This document shows, in pieces, positions 31,838-43,095 of a DNA stretch of 64,000 nucleotides. Position 1 is the first letter of the stretch, and the number at the start of each line of letters is the position of its first letter. A model generated the notes under the pieces. It saw nothing but the letters and a program-made list of their open reading frames with translations. It did no database searches and was not told the origin of the DNA. Source of the DNA: Streptococcus ovuberis (GTDB lineage: Bacteria > Bacillota > Bacilli > Lactobacillales > Streptococcaceae); NCBI RefSeq assembly GCF_012396585.1, contig NZ_JAAXPR010000008.1, positions 1 to 64,000 of the forward strand, given 5' to 3'. The position numbers were made by a program, and so were the translations under genes.

Positions 31838-31952
31838 GTACTTCTCCTTTTCCCTGTTGCATGCAGGTTATTGTATGAAAAACATGTTTTCACCTCTATT
31901 ATTATACCGTCTTAGTCGGATTTGGGAAAATATCTTGTCTGCAAAATGAAAA

Positions 31953-31984
31953 AGACAGCCCTCACGACTATCTTCTAACTGTCT
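31953..31984 (-). terminator. Possible terminator of the SAM-hydrolase/ECF unit
   Basis: AGACAG (31979-31984 on the minus strand) pairs with CTGTCT (31953-31958) over a long loop, followed by TTTTTC. The long loop makes it weak. Confidence 0.45.
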
Positions 31985-31997
31985 CTATCAATAACCC

Positions 31998-32543
31998 TTA
32001 AGCTTTAGAGAGAGACCCTTTTTGCACACGGGTCTTGGCATAGACGCTTAAAAGAGCTGTTCCTGCAACCGCAACAGTTACAGCATTAGCCAGACCAGCT
32101 ACCAAACCTTGAGTGAAGACTTTAGAAGCAGGCTCACTGTGGATAAAAATATCTCCGAGAGGCGCAACAAGTCCCCAAGAAATCACCACACCTACTAAGG
32201 TCCCTAAAATTGTCCAGGCAGCATCTTTCTTAGTAAAGATTCCTGATTCGATACGCAATTTTTGACCAACCAAGCCTAGGATTAAGCCAAAAACACCAGC
32301 CGCTAAGATCCAAGCCCACCAAGGTGTCCCCCATGATAAATCAATCAAGGTATTGCCCAAAAAAGCAATCAAGAAACCCGCCAAAGGACCATAAAGGGTC
32401 GCAAAGAGTGCCAAGACAGCATACTGTAATTGGATATTAGTGTTTGGAATGCCTGTTGGAATACTGATAAAACGCCCAATTAAGAAGAAAAGGGCAGCTC
32501 CAATCCCAATGGCAACTACTGTTTTAATGGATAATTGTTTCAT
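31998..32543 (-). CDS. ECF-type transporter S component (UPF0397 family)
   Basis: A 181-residue membrane protein with about five to six hydrophobic segments, belonging to the UPF0397 group of ECF substrate-binding (S) components (start SIKTVVAIGIGAALFFLIGRF; NIQLQYAVLALFATLYGPLAG). Databases often label this group as riboflavin transporters, without direct proof. No ECF ATPase or T component is present here, so it would use shared modules encoded elsewhere. It starts nine bases after the SAM-hydrolase family gene, which suggests a nucleoside-related substrate. Confidence 0.83.
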   Translation of the reverse strand: MKQLSIKTVVAIGIGAALFFLIGRFISIPTGIPNTNIQLQYAVLALFATLYGPLAGFLIAFLGNTLIDLSWGTPWWAWILAAGVFGLILGLVGQKLRIESGIFTKKDAAWTILGTLVGVVISWGLVAPLGDIFIHSEPASKVFTQGLVAGLANAVTVAVAGTALLSVYAKTRVQKGSLSKA

Positions 32544-32552
32544 GTAAAGCTC

Positions 32553-33395
32553 CTAAATTTTTTTAAATTCAATCTGCCAGTTAGCTCCAACAGAAACGTT
32601 ATACGCCTTGGCAAATGAACCTTGGTTAATCGCGACACCAACGCAATAGACCGAATTGATATAGATAATGGGCTGTCCAATCCGAACATCTGCAAAAGAC
32701 TTCCCATAGATGACCTGATTCTGGTAGACCAACATATCATTATTATAGATCGTCACCTCAAAACGATCGCCAAATTCTGGGTTCAACGTATAGAATTCAG
32801 ACCGGCGAATAGATGTCCACAAAGACCCAAAGCGCACATCCAAGATATCAATTGCGCCTTTAACAGAGTCTGTTGTCACAAGCGTTTCCACAATCGGCAT
32901 CTCAACAATATCTGCCACCGAAAGCTCTGGCCCAACCTCTTCAAAAGAAATATGACCACTCGCGAGCTTAGCTCCCGTATAAGCGTAAACATCTCGTCCA
33001 TGAAAAGTATAAGAATGTTCCGTATTCTTGCGACGATTTTCCACTTCAGAGATTTCCCGAACAGCCTTGATTCCCACTTGTTTTTTCAAATAGCTGAGCG
33101 TCCCATTGTCCGGGGTAACGATGTACTGGTTACGTTCGGTCAATGCCACAACACTCTTACGCTTCGATCCGACACCAGGATCAACCACCGAAACAAAGGT
33201 TGTACCTTCCGGCCAATATTCCACCGTTTGGAAAAGGCGGTAGCTGGCTTCAAAGATATTATAAGGCGTAATATCATGAGTCAGATGATGAATGCCAAGC
33301 TTGGGATCCTCCTGAAGCGCAACCCCAATCATAGCGGAAACAGCTCCGTCGACCAACCCAAAATCAGATTGTAATACCAATAAATTATTCGACAT
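32553..33395 (-). CDS. SAM hydroxide adenosyltransferase family protein (DUF62)
   Basis: A 280-residue member of the fluorinase/DUF62 family, whose characterised bacterial members hydrolyse S-adenosylmethionine to adenosine and methionine. Family marks are LVLQSDFGLVDGAVSAMIGVA at the N-terminus, SVVDPGVGS, and YIVTPDNGTLSYL. The C-terminal domain carries VGVAINQGSFA. It has a GGAGG site before the ATG and forms an operon with the ECF S component. Confidence 0.9.
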   Translation of the reverse strand: MSNNLLVLQSDFGLVDGAVSAMIGVALQEDPKLGIHHLTHDITPYNIFEASYRLFQTVEYWPEGTTFVSVVDPGVGSKRKSVVALTERNQYIVTPDNGTLSYLKKQVGIKAVREISEVENRRKNTEHSYTFHGRDVYAYTGAKLASGHISFEEVGPELSVADIVEMPIVETLVTTDSVKGAIDILDVRFGSLWTSIRRSEFYTLNPEFGDRFEVTIYNNDMLVYQNQVIYGKSFADVRIGQPIIYINSVYCVGVAINQGSFAKAYNVSVGANWQIEFKKI

Positions 33396-33808
33396 TTTTC
33401 CCCCTCCTAAAGGATACTTAATATCCTACCATATTTTAAACCACTTTAAAAATAGTTGATTCTTATAGCCAGTTATATCTTTTAACTGAGAGGTCAAACT
33501 TTTAGGACTGTTCATCCTAACGTCTCACCCTTTATAAAGAAGATAGCAAACACTAGATGCCAGATGCTCTTACTATTTTTAGCTTAACACTACTAATTTT
33601 AACTCATCACCCATTCCTGACTCCAAAGCGCGTCAGCTCCTTAGGCTATCCATTACGACATCTCCTCGCTGTGGCCAAACCTATCGCATAAAGGATAGGC
33701 TGTCAAGCTAATCACTATACCTCTAAGAACCCCATCTAACGCCCATTTTCTCATTTGTAGCATGCTCTAGACGATTGGGAATCCAATCGGCCTGATTCAT
33801 GCTAAAAA
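33396..33808. other. Intergenic region between the SAM-hydrolase gene and ileS
   Basis: About 410 bases with no supported gene. It should contain the promoter of the SAM-hydrolase operon, but no clear consensus is visible. Short hairpins include TTAGGA/TCCTAA near 33505. No riboswitch class is recognisable. Confidence 0.45.
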
Positions 33809-33833
33809 CCAAAGAAGGCCAGACCTTCTTTGG
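33809..33833 (-). terminator. ileS terminator
   Basis: A perfect 10-bp stem (CCAAAGAAGG with CCTTCTTTGG, five-base loop), followed on the minus strand by TTTTTAGC, just after the ileS stop. Confidence 0.92.
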
Positions 33834-33845
33834 CTAACATACCTA

Positions 33846-36608
33846 TTATCCTTCAAATCCTTCTGCGACGGCTTCTGGAAATTCAGCTTCGATGATAGCG
33901 GCACAGTGGTCACAGATGGTAACCCCATAGGCACGCTCTTTAGTCGTTTCGTCAATGCGGCGGCAACGCTGACAGACATCACCTGCAGCACGCTCGACAC
34001 TAAAGTTACTCTCAGCAGCTTCTACAAGGGTTAGCTGGGAGACGATGAGAAGCTGGGCTAGATCACAGTTGAAGGCTTCCAGCGCTGCTTTTTCACTGGC
34101 TGTCACCTGAGCCGTCAGGTGGGCTTCTAGCGATTTACCGATGATTTTCTCATTGCGGGCTTCTTCCAAGGCTTTCTGGGCTCTGGTGCGGAAGTCCATA
34201 AAGTCGGTCCACGCTGCCAAAATAGCGGCGCTATTATCATATTCAACCGCCTCTGGCAAGTCGGTCAACTGAACAAAGTCTGCTGTCTCATGCTCCAAGT
34301 AAGACCAGATTTCCTCTGCGGTGTGCGGTAAAATTGGGGTCAACAGCTGGGTCAGCTTCACCAAGATATCGTAGAAAACAGTCTGCATCTGGCGACGCGC
34401 TGTGCTATGTTCAGCCTCGATATAGACCACGTCTTTGGCAAAATCAAGATAGAAAGCGGACAATTCAACCGTGATGAAGTTGACCACGCTCTTATAGATG
34501 GTCATAAAATCATAGCTGTCATAGGCCGCACGGATAGTTGCCACAAGCGCATTAAAGGCTACGGTCATGTACTGGTCAACGCTACGAAGGTCGTCAAAGG
34601 CGACTGTATCTGTCGCAGGGTTGAAATCGCTGGTATTAGCCAGTAGGAAACGCAGGGTATTGCGGATTTTACGGTAGGTTTCAGAAACCTGCCCCAAAAT
34701 GTCCATAGAGACCCGCACATCGTTTGAGGTATCAACCGAAGTCACCCAGAGGCGGAGAATCTCAGCCCCATATTGCTTAGCGACATCGTTTGGCGAGATG
34801 ATATTGCCCTTGGACTTGGACATTTTCTCGCCCTTGCCATCAAGGACAAATCCTTGAGAGAGAATACTCTTGTACGGCGCATGCCCATTAACAGCGACAG
34901 AAGTGATCAGAGACGAGTTGAACCAACCACGGTACTGGTCAGAGCCTTCAAGATAGAGATCCGCTGGATAAGCAAGATTGTCACGGGCATTCATCACCCC
35001 ATTCCAAGAGCTACCAGAGTCAAACCAGACGTCCATGATGTCGGTTTCCTTGGTAAATTCCCCATTCGGTGAGCCTGGGTGGCTAAAGCCTGCTGGCAGG
35101 AGGTCTTTGGCGTCACGCTTCCACCAGATAATCGAACCTTCTTTTTCAAAGAGGTCTGCCACATGGTCAGTGACTTCCTTGCTCAGGATTGGCGTGCCAT
35201 CTTCGGCGTAGAAAATCGGCAGCGGTACACCCCAAGCCCGTTGACGGGAAATCACCCAATCCCCACGGTCACGGATCATGTTGTAAAGGCGGGTTTTACC
35301 CCAACTTGGGTTGAAGGTCGTTTTCTCGATATTATCCAGGATGTCCTGACGGAATTTAGACACAGAAGCAAACCACTGCGGTACTGCGCGCCAGATAATC
35401 GGCTTCTTGGTCCGCCAGTCAAATGGGTAAGAGTGGTTGATGACTTCCTTGGCAAGAAGCAAGTCACCCAACTTCTCCACAACCGTCGGCACGACCTTGT
35501 CATAAAATTGCCCTTCAAAATCAGGACCCGCCAGCTCATTCATCAGTCCACGCTCGTCAACTGTCACATAGACCTCAAGACCGTACTTAACACCAACATT
35601 GTAGTCATCCTCACCAAAGCTCGGTGCGGTATGGACGACACCTGTACCAGACTCAGTCGTCACATGGTCGCCCAAAATCACCAGCTCATCCACTTGGGCA
35701 TCCCACGGGTGTTCGGTCACGATATACTCCAGCTCTGCTCCCTTATGCTGTTGGATAATAGCAAAGCTGTCCCAGCCAAACTTGTCTGCCAATTTGTCAA
35801 CCAAGGCTTCAGCAAGGAGGTACTTTTTAGAAGAAGCCGCTGGCTGTACCACCACATAGTCCATGTCAGGTCCGACCGTCAAGCCACGAGAGGCTGTGAT
35901 GGTAAATGGGGTCGTTGTCCAGACCACGATGTAAGTATCCGTATCCAGCACGCCTTTGCCGTCCTTGACCTTATTGGCATAGTAAAGCGAGGTCGAGTCA
36001 ATGTCGTGGTATTCAATCTCTGCCTCTGCTAGAGCAGATTCAGATGACCATGACCAGTAGACAGGCTTAGCACCGCGGTAGATATAGCCCTTGTCTGCCA
36101 TAGCTCCAAAGACACGGATTTGTGCCGCTTCAAAGTCTGGTGTCAAGGTCACATAAGGATTGTCCCAGTCTGCAGATACGCCCAGACGCTTAAAGTCATC
36201 TCGTTGCTTGTCCACCTGCGACAGGGCATAGTCACGACACATTTCGAGATAGGTAGCAAGGTCCAACTCCTTGCGTTTAACGCCTTGTTTGGACAAGACC
36301 TGCTCAATCGGCAGACCATGCGTGTCCCAACCTGGAACATACGGAGCAGAAAAACCTGACATGGACTTACTGCGAACGATGATGTCCTTGGAAATCTTAT
36401 TGAGGGCATGGCCAACGTGGATATTCCCGTTAGCATAGGGAGGACCATCATGGAGATGGAAGGCAGGTTTTCCTGCATTTAACGCCTGACGGCGTTGGTA
36501 GAGCTTGGCTTCTTCCCAAGCTTTTTGCCATTCAGGCTCTTTTGTCGGCAACCCAGCCCGCATCGGAAAGGCTGTTTGACCGAGGTTAAGGGTTTCTTTT
36601 AATTTCAT
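33846..36608 (-). CDS. ileS: Isoleucyl-tRNA synthetase
   Basis: A 920-residue class I synthetase of the bacterial type. The HIGH-like motif is in GNIHVGHAL, the KMSKS motif in [10 protein letters not shown], and the editing domain lies between them. The C-terminal zinc knuckle CQRC...CDHC is present. The start at 36608 (MKLKETLNL) is preferred over an upstream extension of 18 residues. A T-box leader precedes it. Confidence 0.97.
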   Translation of the reverse strand: MKLKETLNLGQTAFPMRAGLPTKEPEWQKAWEEAKLYQRRQALNAGKPAFHLHDGPPYANGNIHVGHALNKISKDIIVRSKSMSGFSAPYVPGWDTHGLPIEQVLSKQGVKRKELDLATYLEMCRDYALSQVDKQRDDFKRLGVSADWDNPYVTLTPDFEAAQIRVFGAMADKGYIYRGAKPVYWSWSSESALAEAEIEYHDIDSTSLYYANKVKDGKGVLDTDTYIVVWTTTPFTITASRGLTVGPDMDYVVVQPAASSKKYLLAEALVDKLADKFGWDSFAIIQQHKGAELEYIVTEHPWDAQVDELVILGDHVTTESGTGVVHTAPSFGEDDYNVGVKYGLEVYVTVDERGLMNELAGPDFEGQFYDKVVPTVVEKLGDLLLAKEVINHSYPFDWRTKKPIIWRAVPQWFASVSKFRQDILDNIEKTTFNPSWGKTRLYNMIRDRGDWVISRQRAWGVPLPIFYAEDGTPILSKEVTDHVADLFEKEGSIIWWKRDAKDLLPAGFSHPGSPNGEFTKETDIMDVWFDSGSSWNGVMNARDNLAYPADLYLEGSDQYRGWFNSSLITSVAVNGHAPYKSILSQGFVLDGKGEKMSKSKGNIISPNDVAKQYGAEILRLWVTSVDTSNDVRVSMDILGQVSETYRKIRNTLRFLLANTSDFNPATDTVAFDDLRSVDQYMTVAFNALVATIRAAYDSYDFMTIYKSVVNFITVELSAFYLDFAKDVVYIEAEHSTARRQMQTVFYDILVKLTQLLTPILPHTAEEIWSYLEHETADFVQLTDLPEAVEYDNSAAILAAWTDFMDFRTRAQKALEEARNEKIIGKSLEAHLTAQVTASEKAALEAFNCDLAQLLIVSQLTLVEAAESNFSVERAAGDVCQRCRRIDETTKERAYGVTICDHCAAIIEAEFPEAVAEGFEG

Positions 36609-36829
36609 AATGTTCTCACTTTCTGTTACTTTACACGATTGTCGATGTTCCCTAAAGGGCAATCTGACTAGGAGATAGTTTGGTTGTGGTCAGCTATATC
36701 AGTAGTTTAGCCTTGGTAGGCAAGCCTCTCAAGACTTCTTAACTCTCAAATGAAGTCTGAAATTTAGTATTCTCAGAAACAGACTTCCAAACTAGTTTAC
36801 TTACCATCTCGGACCACTTTAGACACTAT

Positions 36830-37050
36830 CAAAAAGAAAAAAAGCCTTCATCACAAAGGACGAAAGCTCGTGGTACCACCTTTTTTCAGACAAGTCAAAA
36901 AGACCTGTCCCTTGTATGGCTAGTAAGGTTAGCCAAACCTTCTGACCTAATTTGGTTATTTTACCAGTTCAGCCAGAAACCTGCAAAAGGATAAATTCAC
37001 AAACAGGGACCTCAGGGCTTCCACCATCCCCTGCTCGCTCTGCGTATGCT
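36830..37050 (-). promoter_or_regulatory. T-box riboswitch of ileS
   Basis: The minus-strand leader holds the T-box core GGTGGTACCACG (36869-36880), followed by the terminator hairpin GACGAAAGCT/AGCCTTCATC and a run of T at about 36832-36840. Upstream, GATGGTGGAAGCCC resembles the stem I GNUG region, and GAATTTATCC contains ATC, a plausible isoleucine specifier codon. Uncharged tRNA-Ile should stabilise the antiterminator and switch on ileS. Confidence 0.9.
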
Positions 37051-37076
37051 TGAAAACTTGTGTTTTTGCTTTATTT

Positions 37077-37832
37077 TTAATATAAGTCAACCGCTTCAGC
37101 TGCTGCTTGGTTAACAGCATCCGTAATCTCTTGGCGGTTTAAATTCTGGGTTGCCTGATAGGCTTCCAGTTCTTGGTTTGCTTCCTCTGCACGACGAGCA
37201 ATTTCAGCCAAATCTTCAGGGCTTAGCTGACGTGTCATATCCAGAGAGTCTTCTTCATAAACATGGACTTCTTCTTCCAGAGCTGACGAAACCACTTCTC
37301 GGAAAGCCTCATCACTTGTCTGCAAATAAGTCGCTGTCGGACGCAGGATTTCTTCCCATTCGGAAGAATCCACAATCGCTAACTGACTTTCAATCGTAGA
37401 CTTAAGTCGCTGATGGAAAATGCGGGCCTTATTCTTCAACTCCTCTGTCTCAACCGCAACTCGCTTAGCATTATCAGTTGCCTGTCTCAACATCTCATTG
37501 GCTTTAGCCTTTGCTGTTTCCAATAAGAATTGTGCATCGTGCTCCGCTTGCTTAATAATATTTTGGCTCTCACTTGCAGAAGTCGCCTTCAATTTTTCAG
37601 CTGTATCCTGAGCTAGGATGACTGACTGACTGAGAGATTCTTTCATCTCATCAAAATAAGCCAAACGTTCCGTCAGCATTTTGATTTTGGTTTCATTTTC
37701 CTGATTTTGACGGAGAATTTCTTCGTAATCGCGCGTCACAATATCCAAGAATTCATCAACCTCTTGAATACTATAACCACGAAATTTTCCGTTAAAACTT
37801 TTATCCTTAATATCTAATGGGGTAAGTACCAT
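37077..37832 (-). CDS. divIVA: Cell division protein DivIVA
   Basis: A 251-residue coiled-coil protein that marks negatively curved membrane at septum and poles. The N-terminal lipid-binding domain has TPLDIKDKSFNGKFRGYSIQEVDEFLD, followed by long heptad-rich helices (about 35-160) and an acidic tail. It ends the division cluster and abuts ylmH by one shared base. Confidence 0.95.
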   Translation of the reverse strand: MVLTPLDIKDKSFNGKFRGYSIQEVDEFLDIVTRDYEEILRQNQENETKIKMLTERLAYFDEMKESLSQSVILAQDTAEKLKATSASESQNIIKQAEHDAQFLLETAKAKANEMLRQATDNAKRVAVETEELKNKARIFHQRLKSTIESQLAIVDSSEWEEILRPTATYLQTSDEAFREVVSSALEEEVHVYEEDSLDMTRQLSPEDLAEIARRAEEANQELEAYQATQNLNRQEITDAVNQAAAEAVDLY

Positions 37833-38623
37833 TATTTTCCTCCTATTTTTGTTAGGGTCAATTTATATTTGCCATGTTTAGTCTGTCCAGTTTGATCCTC
37901 CAGACGAAAGCGGCCATAGCCGCGACAACTCACCAAATCACCAACGGTTAATTGATGGGCTGGCGCTGTTATGGGTTGATAATTTACCTTGACCTTACCA
38001 TGTTCAACTAGATTAACAGCTATGGGCCTGGTTAATTGATAAGCTACAGCAATGATCTTGTCCAAGCGCATACTGCTGGATAAGATCTGGAAGGTCTGGC
38101 TAGTTTCTTCTGGAACAATAAGATGCTCTAAGGAGCTTAATTTCCAAGTGACAGGCACGCGAGAAATTTTTGTGACATGTTGCATCAAAAAATCTGCCAT
38201 CTTTTGATCCACTATAACCTGAGTGCGATCTACAGTTAGTAGAATATCCCCCAGCAGACCACGCTTTATTCCCAGCTGATTCACTAAATTTCCTAAAATC
38301 TGAGAATGGCTCAACTGGTTAAACTTACGGGCATACGTCAACTCTAAAAGTGCCAGTTCAAAATCAGCTAGATCCAAGACATAATAATCTGGCGCCAAAA
38401 TCAAACGAACTGATTCTGTCTTATAGTGTTCACCACTAGAGAAGACCTGCAAACCAGCTCTCTTTGCTAAAGACGTAACGATGAAGGCTTCTCTAGGATT
38501 GAGAAAGGCGGTCACTTCAATACTGTAATGAGAGACGATTCGCTCAATTTTATCCAACATTTGCTCCACAAAAACTTTCTCTTCTGGATGAAAATGCTGA
38601 AATACTGGTGATTTTTCTATCAT
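37832..38623 (-). CDS. ylmH: YlmH, S4-domain RNA-binding protein
   Basis: A 263-residue protein with a C-terminal S4 RNA-binding domain (about residues 180-245, RLDKIIAVAYQLTRPIAVNLVEHGKVKVNY). Related YlmH/RqcP proteins assist ribosome-associated quality control and are found in division clusters. It shares one base with divIVA and follows yggT by three bases. Confidence 0.92.
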   Translation of the reverse strand: MIEKSPVFQHFHPEEKVFVEQMLDKIERIVSHYSIEVTAFLNPREAFIVTSLAKRAGLQVFSSGEHYKTESVRLILAPDYYVLDLADFELALLELTYARKFNQLSHSQILGNLVNQLGIKRGLLGDILLTVDRTQVIVDQKMADFLMQHVTKISRVPVTWKLSSLEHLIVPEETSQTFQILSSSMRLDKIIAVAYQLTRPIAVNLVEHGKVKVNYQPITAPAHQLTVGDLVSCRGYGRFRLEDQTGQTKHGKYKLTLTKIGGK

Positions 38624-38626
38624 ATT

Positions 38627-38914
38627 TTAGACAAATAATGTGAGGAGAAGCCCAAGAAATTTTAAGCCAAAATATTCAATTGCCTGTAAAGACAAGATAG
38701 CTGCCATTACAGAAAAATCTACCATTCCGATGTGTAAGTTGAGTCTTCTAAAGACGGTCACATAAGGATCAGCCAAGCGGATAATAAACTGCCCTAGCTT
38801 GGTCTGGTAAGCGCCTGGAAACCAGGACAGCAAGGCATACGCCACCAGAATAAAACTATAGACATACAGAACTTTTGTAAAAACTTGAGCAATAAATAAA
38901 ATCAAATGTACCAT
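38627..38914 (-). CDS. YggT family membrane protein
   Basis: A 95-residue protein with two hydrophobic segments (about 4-30 and 68-92) and the YggT loop RLADPYVTVFRRL. The exact role is unknown; its place between sepF and ylmH links it to division or membrane organisation. Confidence 0.9.
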   Translation of the reverse strand: MVHLILFIAQVFTKVLYVYSFILVAYALLSWFPGAYQTKLGQFIIRLADPYVTVFRRLNLHIGMVDFSVMAAILSLQAIEYFGLKFLGLLLTLFV

Positions 38915-38922
38915 TTACTTCC

Positions 38923-39471
38923 TTATCGGCGCTTCATGTCAAAATCATAACTAGCATCTTGAGCCTCACCCCGTAATCCCATGTCTTCTATATTAACCAC
39001 CACGTTGACCGGTGTTAATAAAAACATGGTAGAGGAGATTTTTTTCAGGTTCCCATTTAGGACAAAACGCGCACCATCCAAATAGTCAATGCAACGACGT
39101 GCTTGGGAATCTGTCATGTGCTGAAAATCAATTAAAACACTAACATCTTGCAACAGCAAGTTAACAATTTCACGCGCTTCCTCATATTTTCTTGGGAATT
39201 TAATATCAATAACAGTCGTCTCAGCACTAGCAGAGTGACTTCGCGCATAAGTAACAGTTTCCCTTGAAGTTGAAGGGACTGAATTTCGCGTATTAGGCAT
39301 ACTTGGTCTTCTTTCTTCTTGGAAATGCGTTGAACGCTTGGGGTCAGAAACAGGAACTGGCTGCGGTTCTTCCTCATCATAGCTTGGAAGGTCTTCCATC
39401 TCTTCCTCAACAATATCTTCTGTGTCAAAGTAAGCCATAATGCTGTTGATTTTATCTTGTAAAAATGACAT
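38923..39471 (-). CDS. sepF: Cell division protein SepF
   Basis: A 182-residue FtsZ-bundling protein. The N-terminal amphipathic membrane-binding helix ([15 protein letters not shown]) is followed by an acidic/Ser-rich linker (about 18-85) and the C-terminal DUF552 domain ([22 protein letters not shown]...[16 protein letters not shown]). It helps tether the Z ring in streptococci. Confidence 0.95.
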   Translation of the reverse strand: MSFLQDKINSIMAYFDTEDIVEEEMEDLPSYDEEEPQPVPVSDPKRSTHFQEERRPSMPNTRNSVPSTSRETVTYARSHSASAETTVIDIKFPRKYEEAREIVNLLLQDVSVLIDFQHMTDSQARRCIDYLDGARFVLNGNLKKISSTMFLLTPVNVVVNIEDMGLRGEAQDASYDFDMKRR

Positions 39472-39486
39472 GGTCCTCTTCCTTAT

Positions 39487-40158
39487 TTATTCGAAAAATG
39501 CAGTACCGATACGCACAAAGGTCGCACCAGCTTCAATCGCCAGAGGGTAATCCTGACTCATTCCCATGCTCAGCTCTGTCATAGGCATATTGGACCAGGC
39601 TTCTTGCTGGATTGTTTGCCTTAGGGCTTCTGTTTTTGAAAAAATGGATGCAATCAACGTTTCATCAGCACCTAAAGGAGCCATGGTCATAAGACCTACC
39701 AAGTTCAGCTGACTCAACTGAGCCAATTGGGGCAAAGCTTCTCTTAATTCAGTCTCTGAGAATCCATGCTTACTTTCCTCGCCTGAAATATTGACCTGAA
39801 TAAAGCAGTTAATCGGATGGTCAGCCCGCTTATTTATCTCTTGAGCTAATTTTAGAGAATCAAGGCCATGAAAATAATCAACAAAATTGATTACATCTTT
39901 AACCTTTCTCCTTTGAAGGCTGCCAATAAAATGCCATGTAATCGGCAAATCCTTAAGTGCTTCACGTTTAGCCAAAAAGGGTTCTACGCGGTTTTCGCCT
40001 AGATGCCTAGCACCAGCTTCTACCAGCTTTCTAGTAATAGAGCTGTCAACATATTTTGTGACAGCTATTACCTTCACTTCTTGCTCAGTTCTTCCTGATT
40101 TCTGGCAGGCATTTGAAACTTTCTCAAAAACTTGAACAGTATTCTCTTTTAGTGACAT
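39487..40158 (-). CDS. YggS family PLP-binding protein
   Basis: A 223-residue PLP homeostasis protein (PLPBP/YggS). The PLP lysine is in VIAVTKYVD near residue 36, HFIGSLQRRKV follows, and SMGMSQDYPLAIEAGATFVRIGTAFF ends the barrel. The start at 40158 lies one base after the ftsZ stop; a longer frame would run 23 codons into ftsZ. Confidence 0.92.
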   Translation of the reverse strand: MSLKENTVQVFEKVSNACQKSGRTEQEVKVIAVTKYVDSSITRKLVEAGARHLGENRVEPFLAKREALKDLPITWHFIGSLQRRKVKDVINFVDYFHGLDSLKLAQEINKRADHPINCFIQVNISGEESKHGFSETELREALPQLAQLSQLNLVGLMTMAPLGADETLIASIFSKTEALRQTIQQEAWSNMPMTELSMGMSQDYPLAIEAGATFVRIGTAFFE

Positions 40159-40159
40159 A

Positions 40160-41431
<1,272 letters not shown>

Positions 41432-41448
41432 TCACCTTTTCTTTAATC

Positions 41449-42813
41449 TTATTCAAACATACTACCAAAGAGACCACGAACACGATCTCCTAATTTAGAG
41501 CGATTGCCACCGTCAGCTGGAACACCGTAATTTGGAACATCATTGGCAATAAGCGATTCGTCTGCCTCAGTTGTAGTTGTATAGGTTGGTAACGGTTGTG
41601 TTTGTTTGCCGTAATTTGGGATATCAATTGGCTTAGACCGTAGCAACTCCTCACCATTAACTGCCGCTTGAGCAATCTGCTCAATTTCATCCATTTGACC
41701 GGCGTACTCTACCAGACTGATGACATGTGCAAAGGCTGGATTACGGATACCGATTTGGTTTGGTACATAAAGTTTAACTGGCCGATTAAACACATCTTGA
41801 GCCAACTCTACGATTCCTGGCAAGGTAGCACCACCACCAATAAGCACCAAGCCACCTGGCAAATCTAAATGACGTGTTCTGTCCAAATCCTGCTTCACAC
41901 GATCAAAGATATGTTGCAGACGGGCCGCGATAATCTCAGACAGATAGGCTTCTGTGATTTCTTTTGGAGTACTCTCACCAATCACCTCAACTTGGAAGGT
42001 TTCCTTATTGCTGGCCAATGCCGGATAAGCAACTCCATAGGTAAATTTCAGGTTTTCTGCAATTGATTGGGACGTTGTCAAAACTTTCGAAATGTCTTTG
42101 GTCACATAGTCGCCACCTTCTTGGTAGACATTTGTGAACTGAAGTTTTTGACCACCGACACAGGCAACTGTCGTCTGACCACCACCCAAATCAATGATGC
42201 TCGCTCCGAACTCACGTTCTCCTTCATTCAGGACAGACTGACTGATCGCCAAGGGACTAATAACAATGTTCTCGACTGAAAGCCCTGCCTGGGCCACTGT
42301 CTTTCTGAGGTTATGAAGAATCGTTTTTGGCCCAGTGTAGAGCAACCCTCTCACTTCAAGACGAATCCCCATCATTCCACGCGGATCCTTAATTCCCGCA
42401 AAGGAGTCCACAATAAACTCCTCAGGGACAAATGCAACGATCTCGCGCTCAGGTGTCATGTTTTTTGTCAAAGACGATTTAATGACATTTTCTACATCTT
42501 TATCTGTGATTTCCTGTGAATTACTAGTCACTGGAATCATCCCTTGAGTCGGCTCAAACTGCAAAAGGTTGGCTGGCAGACCAACGCTTACCTTATCAAT
42601 GGCAATCCCTGCTTTTTCTTCCGCTTCTTTGATTGCCTTACGAATCGCGTCCGCTGCAACTTCAATATTGATAATGATACCATCTTTCACACCGGAACTC
42701 TTGGCATTGCTTACACCGATGATATTCATTTCTCCATTAACAAACTCTGCTACCAAAACCTTGATAGAGCTTGACCCAATATCTAAACCTGTGAAGAAGC
42801 CACCTCTAACCAT
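41449..42813 (-). CDS. ftsA: Cell division protein FtsA
   Basis: A 454-residue actin-like membrane tether of FtsZ. The N-terminal GLDIGSSSIKVLVAE phosphate loop, the SHS2 (1C) domain, and IIDLGGGQTTVA and LIGGGATLPG are all present. The amphipathic C-terminal helix is at the extreme end (KLGDRVRGLFGSMF). The start is 42813 with AGAGG nine bases upstream. A hairpin lies just before that site. Confidence 0.97.
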   Translation of the reverse strand: MVRGGFFTGLDIGSSSIKVLVAEFVNGEMNIIGVSNAKSSGVKDGIIINIEVAADAIRKAIKEAEEKAGIAIDKVSVGLPANLLQFEPTQGMIPVTSNSQEITDKDVENVIKSSLTKNMTPEREIVAFVPEEFIVDSFAGIKDPRGMMGIRLEVRGLLYTGPKTILHNLRKTVAQAGLSVENIVISPLAISQSVLNEGEREFGASIIDLGGGQTTVACVGGQKLQFTNVYQEGGDYVTKDISKVLTTSQSIAENLKFTYGVAYPALASNKETFQVEVIGESTPKEITEAYLSEIIAARLQHIFDRVKQDLDRTRHLDLPGGLVLIGGGATLPGIVELAQDVFNRPVKLYVPNQIGIRNPAFAHVISLVEYAGQMDEIEQIAQAAVNGEELLRSKPIDIPNYGKQTQPLPTYTTTTEADESLIANDVPNYGVPADGGNRSKLGDRVRGLFGSMFE

Positions 42814-42831
42814 TCCATCAATCCTCTCTGC

Positions 42832-42849
42832 CCTAGGCCTTTGCCTAGG
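42832..42849 (-). other. Hairpin just upstream of the ftsA ribosome-binding site
   Basis: A perfect 7-bp stem, CCTAGGC with GCCTAGG and a four-base loop, ends about four bases before the AGAGG site. There is no following U-tract, so it is not a terminator. It may affect translation of ftsA or RNA stability. Confidence 0.55.
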
Positions 42850-42912
42850 TTTTTAACTCTGTTTTTCAATTTTTTGGGTAATATTCATTCAGAATACAAC
42901 TATCCAAATTTT

Positions 42913-42921
42913 ATTATACCA
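42913..42921 (-). promoter_or_regulatory. Extended -10 promoter of ftsAZ
   Basis: The minus strand reads TGGTATAAT (TATAAT at 42913-42918) about 95 bases upstream of ftsA, giving ftsAZ a start separate from murD-murG-divIB. Confidence 0.7.
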
Positions 42922-43037
42922 CAAATGCTTGAAAAAACTAATGTTTTTATTTTTTTCAACTGATTTTTTTGAGTTGATCTCTAGCTTGTTTTGCCAGCCT
43001 TTTTACGAAAAATCCTGTAAAATCTTCTCCAGGTAGT

Positions 43038-43072
43038 AAAAAGCAATCTCGATCCTCTCGACATTGCTTTTT
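43038..43072 (-). terminator. Terminator after divIB
   Basis: AAAAAGCAAT and ATTGCTTTTT form a 10-bp stem with a 15-base loop, located 24 bases beyond the divIB stop. It separates the murD-murG-divIB unit from ftsAZ. Confidence 0.75.
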
Positions 43073-43095
43073 GGCATATTTTTAAGCTAAAACAT

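Noticed and set aside
32622..33374. A 250-codon plus-strand frame opposite the SAM-hydrolase gene
   Set aside because: Antisense to a conserved gene, with unusual composition and no start signals.
33396..33808. Possible SAM riboswitch before the SAM-hydrolase gene
   Set aside because: No SMK-box or other SAM riboswitch core could be found; only short unrelated hairpins.
35079..36032. A 317-codon open frame on the plus strand inside ileS
   Set aside because: It lies wholly antisense to a well-conserved synthetase, has no ribosome-binding site and shows no family pattern; it reflects codon bias of ileS.
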